Shown here one piece after another: positions 52,057 to 60,065 of a stretch of DNA of 64,000 nucleotides. Source of the stretch: Sedimentibacter sp. MB31-C6 (GTDB lineage: Bacteria; Bacillota; Clostridia; Tissierellales; Sedimentibacteraceae); the NCBI RefSeq assembly GCF_035934735.1, contig NZ_CP142396.1, positions 930,001 through 994,000 on the forward strand, given 5' to 3'. Under the pieces are notes generated by a model. The model ran no database searches, was not told the DNA's origin, and worked only from the letters and a program-made list of their open reading frames with translations. Numbering within the stretch: the stretch's first letter is position 1; every line of letters starts with the position of its first letter. The position numbers and the translations under genes were made by a program.

Positions 52057-53121
52057 CTAGTTATGGGTTATTTTCTGACGACTATGGAGGGTGTTTTGTA
52101 TTGTCCATGGTGGAGGTTCTATATTGACCATGGTATTATTTGTTTTTTCTTGTTTTATTTTATCAATTAATCCACTTGTTTTTAATTCTAATATAGCATT
52201 TGCTACTTTTGCCATGCTAATTTTACATACTTCTGCAATTTTCTCATAAGAAGGCATATTTCTAACTTTTAGCTCACTATAAGTACATATATACAAATAC
52301 ACTAACGCACTATGTTTTGATAGCTTAAAATCGAAAATATCGTCTCGAATATTTACTTTTATTTTTTCACCAGGTATATCCGTATTAAATATGTATTTAC
52401 TCTGTTTACATTTATCATTTTCTTTTATTTCACCTTTATTTATTACCTTGTCCTGATTGAATATTTCTTTATTAATTTTTGTTTTATACAAATTGTCTGA
52501 ATTCTGATCTTTTTCCATAATATATTCCTTTTGATCAATAATTTCATTTTCATTTACTATATTGTTATCTTCTTCTGTTACTATTTTATATAAATTGTTT
52601 CTTTTTCCTCCATCTATTCTATATTGATTATCTTTTATAATTAAATCTCTTTTTATTAATTCCTTTATAGCTACTTTTACACTTGTCTGGCTAATACTAC
52701 AAGCATTGGCTATTTGCTTAATTGATGGAAAGCATTCATAATCTTTATTTGAACAAGAGCACAGATACATATATACTATTATTTCTTGTTCTGATAAATG
52801 CAAATCAAATATATCACTTCTAATTTTGAAATAATAATCTCCAGAAGTCATAAATGGTGTTAATGAATATAAGTTTGATGTTTGACTTCCGTTTTGTCTA
52901 AATCTAGATTCTTTATTTACTATCTTTGCTTCTACTAAATTATTAATAGCTTTTCTAAGTGTTGATAATGAAATCTTACATATTTCTGCTAGTGTATTTC
53001 TAGACGGAAAACATAACCCCTCACTATTTGAATATTTTTTTAACCCTGCATATACGATTTTGCTATGTAAATCTATTTGACTACTAAATATATAATTTGA
53101 CATTGTAATTGTAGCTGACAT
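52057..53121 (-). CDS. Protein with three winged-helix domains (HTH_36-like), ICE regulator or replication initiator-like
   Basis: 354 residues. Three similar winged helices: about 10-85 (LHSKIVYAGLKKYSNSEGLC, FPSRNTLAEICKISLSTLRK), 103-180 (LSEQEIIVYMYLCSCSNKDY, FPSIKQIANACSISQTSVKV) and 265-335 (LSKHSALVYLYICTYSELKV, MPSYEKIAEVCKISMAKVAN). Each has the pattern helix, Y, G/CFPS, then a helix-turn-helix, as in replication-initiator-type HTH_36 proteins. A charged linker lies between domains two and three. RBS GGAGG precedes the ATG. It leads the transfer region and may control it or initiate replication of the excised element. Confidence 0.75.
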   Translation of the reverse strand: MSATITMSNYIFSSQIDLHSKIVYAGLKKYSNSEGLCFPSRNTLAEICKISLSTLRKAINNLVEAKIVNKESRFRQNGSQTSNLYSLTPFMTSGDYYFKIRSDIFDLHLSEQEIIVYMYLCSCSNKDYECFPSIKQIANACSISQTSVKVAIKELIKRDLIIKDNQYRIDGGKRNNLYKIVTEEDNNIVNENEIIDQKEYIMEKDQNSDNLYKTKINKEIFNQDKVINKGEIKENDKCKQSKYIFNTDIPGEKIKVNIRDDIFDFKLSKHSALVYLYICTYSELKVRNMPSYEKIAEVCKISMAKVANAILELKTSGLIDKIKQEKTNNTMVNIEPPPWTIQNTLHSRQKITHN

Positions 53122-53227
53122 TTTATCCTCCGATTAATAAAAATTTATATTTAATATTGCAATTATTACATAATAATGGTAAAATTATTGTAATTTGACA
53201 ATATTATTGTATTTACATTTTATCTAT

Positions 53228-53257
53228 AACTGTTCACCTCATGGACAGTTATCTTTT
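53228..53257 (+). terminator. Plus-strand terminator-like hairpin with CCTCA loop
   Basis: AACTGTTCA (53228-53236) pairs with TGGACAGTT (53242-53250) with one G-T pair; loop CCTCA; then ATCTTTTTTT. All genes here read on the minus strand, so it would end a plus-strand transcript. TTGACA at 53195-53200 lies upstream, but the -10 is poor. Confidence 0.5.
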
Positions 53258-53268
53258 TTTACGATATT

Positions 53269-53302
53269 AAAAGGCATTTAGAATTAATTCTAAATGCCTT
53301 TT
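53269..53302. terminator. Bidirectional terminator after ssb, perfect 34-bp palindrome
   Basis: AAAAGGCATTTAGAATT followed directly by its reverse complement, 22 bp after the ssb stop on the minus strand. T-runs on both sides. Confidence 0.85.
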
Positions 53303-53324
53303 GTTGTCACTATTTAATTACTTG

Positions 53325-53753
53325 TTAAAGCACCTCCTCTTCATCACTAGGTAAATTATCATAGAATGTTGAATCAGGCTGTATATCCATGTCTACTGCT
53401 TCTTCTGTTTTTTTACTTCCACCTAAGAATTCTACCCTTACTGCTGTAACTTGTGTTGAATACCTTTTTTCTCCTGTTTGTGTAGTATAATTATTTGTTG
53501 TTAATCTTCCATGTACTGCACATAAACTACCTTTGTTAAGATAAGTGGTACAATTTTCTGCTGACTTACCAAAGATAGTTACGTTAATAAAGTCGGCTGT
53601 AGGTTTCCCTTGTGCAGACATTTCTTGTTTCTTTTCTTTAGACATCTCTTTATCAACAGCTATAACCATATTTGCAACTGCCATACCTGTTGAAGGAACA
53701 AACCTCAGTTCTGGATCTCTTGCTAATCTTCCAATTAAATTTACATTATTCAT
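53325..53753 (-). CDS. ssb: Single-stranded DNA-binding protein of the ICE
   Basis: 142 residues. OB fold at 1-105 with NNVNLIGRLARDPELRFVPS, TADFINVTIFGKSAENCTTY, LNKGSLCAVHGRL and YSTQVTAVRVEFLGG. The C-terminal tail is acidic (DSTFYDNLPSDEEEVL) but lacks the terminal DxxPF-type hydrophobic tip of chromosomal SSBs, so contact with host SSB partners may be altered. It coats single-stranded DNA during conjugal transfer or replication. RBS AAGGAGG precedes the ATG. Confidence 0.93.
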   Translation of the reverse strand: MNNVNLIGRLARDPELRFVPSTGMAVANMVIAVDKEMSKEKKQEMSAQGKPTADFINVTIFGKSAENCTTYLNKGSLCAVHGRLTTNNYTTQTGEKRYSTQVTAVRVEFLGGSKKTEEAVDMDIQPDSTFYDNLPSDEEEVL

Positions 53754-53799
53754 TTTTAAATCCTCCTTAGTATTTTAAAATAAAAAAAGATATATTATG

Positions 53800-54039
53800 T
53801 TATTTATTTAATATATCTTCTAAAGCTCCCATTTCTATTGCATCTCTTACATCTGATAAAGAATAACCTTTACTCTTGATAACTTTCATTGTATTATTCA
53901 ATTCTAGATTTTCTATATCTTCTTGTATTAATTTAATCTTTTTATCTACTTGTCCAATTTGTTCATTTAGTTTATCTTTTTTTAACAATAGTTTTTCTTT
54001 AATTTCTTTTTGCTTATTTAATTTATCATATAATGTCAT
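53800..54039 (-). CDS. Small coiled-coil protein, DUF4315-like
   Basis: 79 residues. The first 50 form a coiled coil rich in Lys and Glu (YDKLNKQKEIKEKLLLKKDK, LNEQIGQVDKKIKLIQEDIE); the end (YSLSDVRDAIEMGALEDIL) is a short helix pair. Size, composition and position between the NlpC/P60 gene and ssb match the DUF4315 proteins of Tn1549-type elements. Function unknown. Confidence 0.75.
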   Translation of the reverse strand: MTLYDKLNKQKEIKEKLLLKKDKLNEQIGQVDKKIKLIQEDIENLELNNTMKVIKSKGYSLSDVRDAIEMGALEDILNK

Positions 54040-54048
54040 TTGAACCTC

Positions 54049-56127
54049 CTAATCAAATCTTACAACTCTTCTAAAATATTTAAAACCCTTATATCCGTTT
54101 ACTGTTACACCAGTACCCCATTGGCAATGAGCATATAGATTATTATTTTCATCATCTTTGCCTATATAAATACCTACATGATTTATACCAGATGAATTAG
54201 GCATCTGAAGGAATGCTAAATCTCCTACTTGTAATTCATCACTGTTAATTGGATATGATTTTCCCCACTGATAAGCTGTACCTCCACCTGAAAGCATTTT
54301 TCCTATTCCTGAAGTTTTATAAACCCAATCAACATAACCAGAACAGTCTAGACCATAAGGTTTATATGTATCTGTTGTATCACTTCCAGGAGAAGTAACC
54401 AATGTCGACTCACCCCATTCATTATTCCACCCAGCTGAGCTTTTACCTCCCCAAAAATACTTCACCTTTCCTACAATACTTAATGCTGTATCATATAATT
54501 TTTGTTGTTTTTTATCTGAAAATCGAGGAGCATTAACAATTAAATCTTTTATTTCATCTTGTGTTAATTCACCATATTGATGAGCGTATTCTGGAAATTG
54601 TTCTGAAAAATTTGAAACTAAACGTCTTGACCATGACCTTTGTTCTTCATCTAATTTAGTCTTATTCATAATTGATTCCATATCATAGGTATATACTGTA
54701 ATAATTTTTCTTGTTTTATCTATATCCTCACCATTTCTAGTAACTGTATATTTTTCCTTAGAAATTTTTATATCATATATTTTTTCGTAAATATCTTCAA
54801 TAAAATCTTCTTCTTTTTTAGAAAAAGATAAATCCTGTTCAAATTTAACTGAAGCAATGGCAAATATCTCTTGAAAATTTGTATATATCCCTGACTTATC
54901 ACCTATGTAAATTATTTTAGAACTATCATATTTATTATCATTTTTTAATTCTTCAATTTCTTCTATCAATTCAGTATCTAATAATTCTATTCTTTCTTTA
55001 TACATTAAGGCGATATTATCATCAGTTATGAAATAATTTTGACTAAGTACTGATCCTACAATCCCTGAAATAGATGTAAGAATTATAATCATTAACACTA
55101 CAAGTATTGACCCTATTAAAATATATGGATTTGTTAATACAATTGTTGTTTTTGCAAATTTACCAACTCCTACGATAATACCCTTTAAGATACTTGTAGC
55201 TTTTCTACCATATATATGTTTGTGTGCAATTCTCTTCTTCGCATTTTTTAAAAGTATCGCATTATTTTTTGATTTAATCTTTTTTGATCCAGTTTTAATT
55301 TTATTTGTTTTTGAAATATTTTTTTTTATATTTTGATACCTTTTACTTTTATTGTTTGAAATGCGTTCTTTAATATAGTTTCTAGAGCCATGCAATACTT
55401 CCCTAGAATATTTAGTTGCTTTAGTAGTACTTGTTATTACTTTTTTTGTTGAATCTACAATATCTAAACCACGCCTTATATTCTTATCTGTTTGCAAATA
55501 TGCTTGTATCCCTGAACTTCCATCCGAATCTCTAAGATTATCGACTATTCTATTTTTTGTATTAACTGATAATGTAGTACTATCTTTTTGAAGTTTTATA
55601 CCTCCTTTTTTTAATAAATATTTTTTATTTATTTTACCTGAAGGTTTAGGTCTTATCTTATTTGAAGAATCTTTAAAACTTGCTTTAACAACCTTTTGAT
55701 TACCCTTAATTGCTTTAAATTTTTTATAAAATTTCTTAGTATCTGTAATACTATTTATATGTTTACTATCATGTATAGTTTTATTAATATTTTTAATTGT
55801 CTTTACGCTTTTAAAAGGAATACTTGCAACGTTAATTACTTTATCTGATTTATTTAAAGTATCAATATAAGCTTGTATACCTATATCCTGCTCTGCTGAC
55901 TCTGATACATTATCTTTAATAGCATTAATGGTATTATTAAACCTTACATCTTTTACCTTTTTATTCTTATTATTATATTTCTTAATACTTTGTTTGTTAG
56001 GCAGAGATTTTTTTGAATTAACATACTTTCTTCCATATTTTTTATTAACATATAGTTTCCCTTTTAATCTACTTTTAGAAGTGTTAATTTTAGATGTAAT
56101 TTTACTTTTAGAATCTTCTAGCTTCAT
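54049..56127 (-). CDS. CD1108-family NlpC/P60 peptidoglycan hydrolase of the transfer apparatus
   Basis: 692 residues. A long Lys/Asn-rich N-terminal region (1-310) has two related blocks (GIQAYIDTLNKSDKVINVAS and GIQAYLQTDKNIRRGLDIVD). A membrane helix lies near 325-350 (NPYILIGSILVVLMIIILTS). A middle outer domain follows, then a C-terminal NlpC/P60 domain (about 565-690) with Cys in YGLDCSGYVDWVY and His in GINHVGIYIG. It probably opens the cell wall for the mating channel. Its ATG overlaps the VirB4 stop (ATGA). Confidence 0.9.
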   Translation of the reverse strand: MKLEDSKSKITSKINTSKSRLKGKLYVNKKYGRKYVNSKKSLPNKQSIKKYNNKNKKVKDVRFNNTINAIKDNVSESAEQDIGIQAYIDTLNKSDKVINVASIPFKSVKTIKNINKTIHDSKHINSITDTKKFYKKFKAIKGNQKVVKASFKDSSNKIRPKPSGKINKKYLLKKGGIKLQKDSTTLSVNTKNRIVDNLRDSDGSSGIQAYLQTDKNIRRGLDIVDSTKKVITSTTKATKYSREVLHGSRNYIKERISNNKSKRYQNIKKNISKTNKIKTGSKKIKSKNNAILLKNAKKRIAHKHIYGRKATSILKGIIVGVGKFAKTTIVLTNPYILIGSILVVLMIIILTSISGIVGSVLSQNYFITDDNIALMYKERIELLDTELIEEIEELKNDNKYDSSKIIYIGDKSGIYTNFQEIFAIASVKFEQDLSFSKKEEDFIEDIYEKIYDIKISKEKYTVTRNGEDIDKTRKIITVYTYDMESIMNKTKLDEEQRSWSRRLVSNFSEQFPEYAHQYGELTQDEIKDLIVNAPRFSDKKQQKLYDTALSIVGKVKYFWGGKSSAGWNNEWGESTLVTSPGSDTTDTYKPYGLDCSGYVDWVYKTSGIGKMLSGGGTAYQWGKSYPINSDELQVGDLAFLQMPNSSGINHVGIYIGKDDENNNLYAHCQWGTGVTVNGYKGFKYFRRVVRFD

Positions 56128-58502
56128 ACATCTACAACCTCTCCAACCTTAGTTGTCATCATTCTGTATAACTCTGTATCCTTTGGAAACTCATCTATAA
56201 AAGGAATAATACTATTACCTGAAAATAATAATCCTCTACCTGAATCAGTATTAGTTATATATGTTAGTTGAGCAGCTGAAATATTTAACATTTTTTCTAA
56301 TTCAACTCTATCCATTGGAGCCTGGTTAAGCATTAATATAAAATCTGAATTTGATAGCATTCTTCTTGCTAATTCAGATTGTAATAAATCTTCTACATTT
56401 TGTGTTATACCCGTTACAACACCACCCCATTTTCTGGACCTTTTATATAATTCAAATAAAAAATTAGCAGAATACTCATTTGCAAACAATAAATAAATTT
56501 CATCAAGATAGATCCATGTATGTTTTCCCTTTTTCCTATTTTCTGTTATTCTATTCCATACTTGATCCAAAATTATTAACATACCCATTGTTTTTAATTG
56601 TTTTCCTAAGTCTTTTATATCAAAGCAAACAAGTCTATTATTAATATTAATATTTGTTTTATGAGAAAAAACAGAAAGGTTACCTGTAGCATATAATTCT
56701 AATGCTATTGATAACCCTTCTGCTTCTGGTTCTTTTTGTTGTTTTACTGTCTTATAAAAATCAATTAATGTAGGTATATCTTCTTCTTTAAAGTTTTGTA
56801 TATAATCTTGATATGTAAGTCTAACGCACCTATCAATTATTGATTTTTCTTTTGCCGACAGTCCGTTTTTACCACCTAAAATAACCTCACAAAGTGAAAT
56901 TATAAAGTCAGACTTAAAAGAAAGAGGTTCTTCATCATAGTTTGTACTCATATCCATAGGATTAATATATCTTCTACTATTTGAAGAAATATTAATTATT
57001 TCACCACCAAAGTTTTTAACTAAATTTGAATACTCTCTTTCAGGATCTATAATTAAAACATCATCATCTGTGTTTAACAATACATTAATCATTTCCCGTT
57101 TTGCACTAAAGGATTTACCACTTCCTGGTGTACCTAAAATAAATCCGTTTTGATTTTTTAGAGTCTTTCTATCAAACATTATTAATGATTTTGAAATAGC
57201 ATTTAACCCATAATACATACCATGAGGATGTAATAACTCTTGTGAAGTAAAAGGAATAAATACTGCTGTTGCCTCAGTAGTTAAACATCTATCGACTTGT
57301 ATATCATTTATACCTAACGGCAATACTGAATTCAACCCTTCTTCTTGCTGATAATTTAAAGATCCTATTTGACATAAATACTTTCTTGCAGCAGATTTTA
57401 TTATTTCTGTATGTTCATCTAAAGCATCTTTATCATCCTCTGTTAACAAAATAATGAAATTGACTAAAAACAACCTTTGATTCTTATTCATTACATCTTC
57501 GAGCAACTCTTCTGCTTCTTGTAAATTGTTTTTTAATTCATATGGAATAAATGCATCCAAGTATCCATTTTTTACACTTTTACGCTGATATTCAATCTTG
57601 TTGGATTCCATTCCAGTTATTTGTTTTTGTATGAGTTTAAGTGCAAATTCAGGTTCAACAGGATTTATATTCATACTAAACATCATATTAAATCCAAAGT
57701 CTGTCAGTTCAGTAAGAAAACTATCACTTAAAAAAGATGGTAAACTTCGTATAAATAATACTCTTGCATGAGAATCACCTATAGATATATTATCTCTTTT
57801 AAATTCAAAGCTATCAGGTGCTATAACATCTTTAACATTAGAAAATCTTTGTTTTAATACTTTAGGATTATATTCAAAATTACCTATATTGTCTTTTCTA
57901 TATACATCATGTAATATTTCTAGCCTTTTACTGATTGGTAATACTTTGCCATAACTCCCCATACGTCTCAATAAACCCAAAATTTCATTTTCAATTCTAA
58001 TGAAATTATTTCTAGCTTCAATTACATCATTTGCCTTTATACTTATAGTAATATACTTTTCTTTTTCAATATCATTACGACCCTTTGTAACTTGTTTCTT
58101 AAGCATTTCATTATATTCTTTTCTATAAATATCTAAATGATCATTTTTCTGTTTTAGGACTATTTTACCTTCAAACTCTTCTTTATTTATAGGCTTATTA
58201 TTTATAGTAATCTGTAATTTAACAGAAGAGTTGAAAAAATTTAAAAACTCACAGTATTTAGCAAATATATCTATTTGATCGTCTTCTCTCGCTATATGGT
58301 AATTTATATCTATAAACTGTAGTGTCTTAGAATATTCGCCTTTCTTTGTCTCTATAATTCCATCTTCATATATGTTAGTAATTGGAATAGTTCCTTGGGC
58401 TGAATTAGACCTTCTTATTCTTTTGCATTTTTTATTTTTAGATATTTTATTTGCTTCAGTACTTAATTCTGAATTGCCATTACGATTTTTCTTAAATAAC
58501 AT
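56124..58502 (-). CDS. VirB4/TraE-type conjugation ATPase
   Basis: 792 residues. The N-terminal CagE/TrbE-type domain is followed by an ATPase with Walker A GTPGSGKSF near residue 455. Later motifs are LIIDPEREYSNL, WIYLDEIYLLFANEYSANFL (Walker B) and GGVVTGITQNVEDLL. It powers assembly of the type IV secretion channel from the cytoplasm. The gene overlaps PrgI by 11 bp and the peptidase gene by 4 bp, so translation is coupled. Confidence 0.94.
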   Translation of the reverse strand: MLFKKNRNGNSELSTEANKISKNKKCKRIRRSNSAQGTIPITNIYEDGIIETKKGEYSKTLQFIDINYHIAREDDQIDIFAKYCEFLNFFNSSVKLQITINNKPINKEEFEGKIVLKQKNDHLDIYRKEYNEMLKKQVTKGRNDIEKEKYITISIKANDVIEARNNFIRIENEILGLLRRMGSYGKVLPISKRLEILHDVYRKDNIGNFEYNPKVLKQRFSNVKDVIAPDSFEFKRDNISIGDSHARVLFIRSLPSFLSDSFLTELTDFGFNMMFSMNINPVEPEFALKLIQKQITGMESNKIEYQRKSVKNGYLDAFIPYELKNNLQEAEELLEDVMNKNQRLFLVNFIILLTEDDKDALDEHTEIIKSAARKYLCQIGSLNYQQEEGLNSVLPLGINDIQVDRCLTTEATAVFIPFTSQELLHPHGMYYGLNAISKSLIMFDRKTLKNQNGFILGTPGSGKSFSAKREMINVLLNTDDDVLIIDPEREYSNLVKNFGGEIINISSNSRRYINPMDMSTNYDEEPLSFKSDFIISLCEVILGGKNGLSAKEKSIIDRCVRLTYQDYIQNFKEEDIPTLIDFYKTVKQQKEPEAEGLSIALELYATGNLSVFSHKTNININNRLVCFDIKDLGKQLKTMGMLIILDQVWNRITENRKKGKHTWIYLDEIYLLFANEYSANFLFELYKRSRKWGGVVTGITQNVEDLLQSELARRMLSNSDFILMLNQAPMDRVELEKMLNISAAQLTYITNTDSGRGLLFSGNSIIPFIDEFPKDTELYRMMTTKVGEVVDV

Positions 58503-58881
58503 TTTTCTTTTTCCTTTCCTTAAATTTTTTTAAGCTTTCTAGCTGCACTTTATCCTGTTCTTTTAAAATTTCAGTAAAAATATTTTCAACCTCATATTTG
58601 CGTTTTCGTGGTATAAACAGATTAAAATTAAGCATAATCAAAGCAAATTTTTCAAATGGTAATCCATTATATTTAAAAAATCCTATTAAAAACAATGGAA
58701 CTCCTGTAAACATAATTACCCAACTTGCAACCTCATCTCCAATGTATGATTTCAAAAATAAATACAATGGTATATTTATAGCTAAGGCAACACCTAAACA
58801 AACAATCTGTCTTAATGTTAATCCAGCAAATAATGTTTCTTTATAACTTCTTATTTCTTTTGGTGTTTTAATTTCAATCAT
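58492..58881 (-). CDS. PrgI-family conjugation membrane protein
   Basis: 129 residues with two adjacent hydrophobic segments (about 23-45 and 50-70). The family start is clear (EIKTPKEIRSYKETLFAGLT, LRQIVCLGVALAI), as is the later NGLPFEKFALIML. PrgI proteins belong to the inner-membrane part of Gram-positive type IV secretion systems and are always next to VirB4. The end is Lys-rich. Confidence 0.9.
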   Translation of the reverse strand: MIEIKTPKEIRSYKETLFAGLTLRQIVCLGVALAINIPLYLFLKSYIGDEVASWVIMFTGVPLFLIGFFKYNGLPFEKFALIMLNFNLFIPRKRKYEVENIFTEILKEQDKVQLESLKKFKERKKKNVI

Positions 58882-59694
58882 TTAATATACCCCCACAATT
58901 TGTTTAGCCCAATTTTTAGACTGAGACAAAGTATATAATAAGACTACACTAGATGTTATAGTGCCTATCATACCTAATTCTGCATTTTCACTACCTGCAG
59001 AAGCAACTATTGTATTTGCTATCCCAGTAAATGACATACAAGCAATTAAAATTATAAGTCCTTGTAAGCAAACGGAAATATAATGCTGTATAAATCTTTT
59101 TGCAATATTGTTATGTTCTTCATTTGGCATAGTCGATAAAGGTAATGGCGAAAGTGCTGTATAGATGTAAATTTCAATAATTCGTCCATAACATATAACT
59201 TGTATAATGATTTTAACAATTAACATAATAAAGTTCATAGGCATTAATTTAATCTGAAACATAATTAATTCCATCATTTTCATATTTTCTAATTGTGTTT
59301 TTAAAACCTCAATATCAACTATGGTTTGAATTGTACCAGGAGAAGAATATACTAATGAAATTACATCTGAAATTGATTGATATACGAAATTTAATAATTC
59401 AAAACTACTTTTCATTATTACCTTTGCTAATATAACTCTTATTAGAATTTTAATAATATTTTCAATTCTAGCCACTCTAAATGTTATTGTTTTATTGAAA
59501 AGATCTAACATAAAAAACAATGCTAACAAACTATAACCTATTGGTAAAATACAGTTGAAAATCCCCTCAACCATATTCCATAATCCTGGTATTGAATTTT
59601 GTGGCTGAGTAATTATATCTGTGATTAATCCTAAATCAGAATTTAACTTATTAAATAACTGATCTACATCCGAAACTATATTGTCTATATTCAT
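58882..59694 (-). CDS. VirB6/TrbL-like conjugation membrane protein (CD0419/CD1112 type)
   Basis: 270 residues from the ATG at 59694, which has GGAGGAAAT directly upstream. An ATG at 59724 lacks an RBS. Five to seven hydrophobic segments, with PLSTMPNEEHNNIAKRFIQH near residue 190 and a helix-rich C-terminus (MIGTITSSVVLLYTLSQSKN). It forms the polytopic core of the mating channel. Spacing to PrgI is zero, as usual in Tn1549-type elements. Confidence 0.87.
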   Translation of the reverse strand: MNIDNIVSDVDQLFNKLNSDLGLITDIITQPQNSIPGLWNMVEGIFNCILPIGYSLLALFFMLDLFNKTITFRVARIENIIKILIRVILAKVIMKSSFELLNFVYQSISDVISLVYSSPGTIQTIVDIEVLKTQLENMKMMELIMFQIKLMPMNFIMLIVKIIIQVICYGRIIEIYIYTALSPLPLSTMPNEEHNNIAKRFIQHYISVCLQGLIILIACMSFTGIANTIVASAGSENAELGMIGTITSSVVLLYTLSQSKNWAKQIVGVY

Positions 59695-59749
59695 ATTTCC
59701 TCCTTGAAGCAAAGGATAATTCAATTACGATTACCCTTTGCTAATAAGT

Positions 59750-60061
59750 TTATAAACCTAACAACGTTTTATATGCTATAGATAATCCAAATACCATAAG
59801 ACCAGCTACAAGAAACAAAATGCCATTTCTTTTCTGTCCAGCATCATGATCTGAAAGTGAAAATGCAACTTGTATTCCTCCCCAGAATGCTACTAAAAGA
59901 CCAACTCTTCCAACCCATGCAGCTATCCATGCTACCATGTTGTCAAACTTATCTACACCTGCTGTGTCAGATGCAAATACCATAATATTATTTAAAATAC
60001 TAATGCTTATTGTTGTAAAAACAATTTTAATATGTAATGATAACTTCTTTAAATTATTCAT
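59750..60061 (-). CDS. Maff2-family small membrane protein (pilin-like)
   Basis: 103 residues from the ATG at 60061 (RBS GAGGAG upstream). A TTG seven codons earlier lies within that RBS and the T4CP gene. A signal-like first helix (VFTTISISILNNIMVFAS), then two helices (WIAAWVGRVGLLVAFWGGIQ, FLVAGLMVFGLSIAYKTLLG). The DxFDxMVxWIAxWVGRVG pattern matches Maff2 proteins, whose shape recalls VirB2 pilins. It lies between the coupling protein and VirB6-like genes. Confidence 0.85.
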   Translation of the reverse strand: MNNLKKLSLHIKIVFTTISISILNNIMVFASDTAGVDKFDNMVAWIAAWVGRVGLLVAFWGGIQVAFSLSDHDAGQKRNGILFLVAGLMVFGLSIAYKTLLGL

Positions 60062-60065
60062 ACTA

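Noticed and set aside
53195-53225. A firm vegetative promoter for a plus-strand RNA
   Set aside because: TTGACA is good, but no TATAAT-like box lies at the right distance, so it is kept only as a question.
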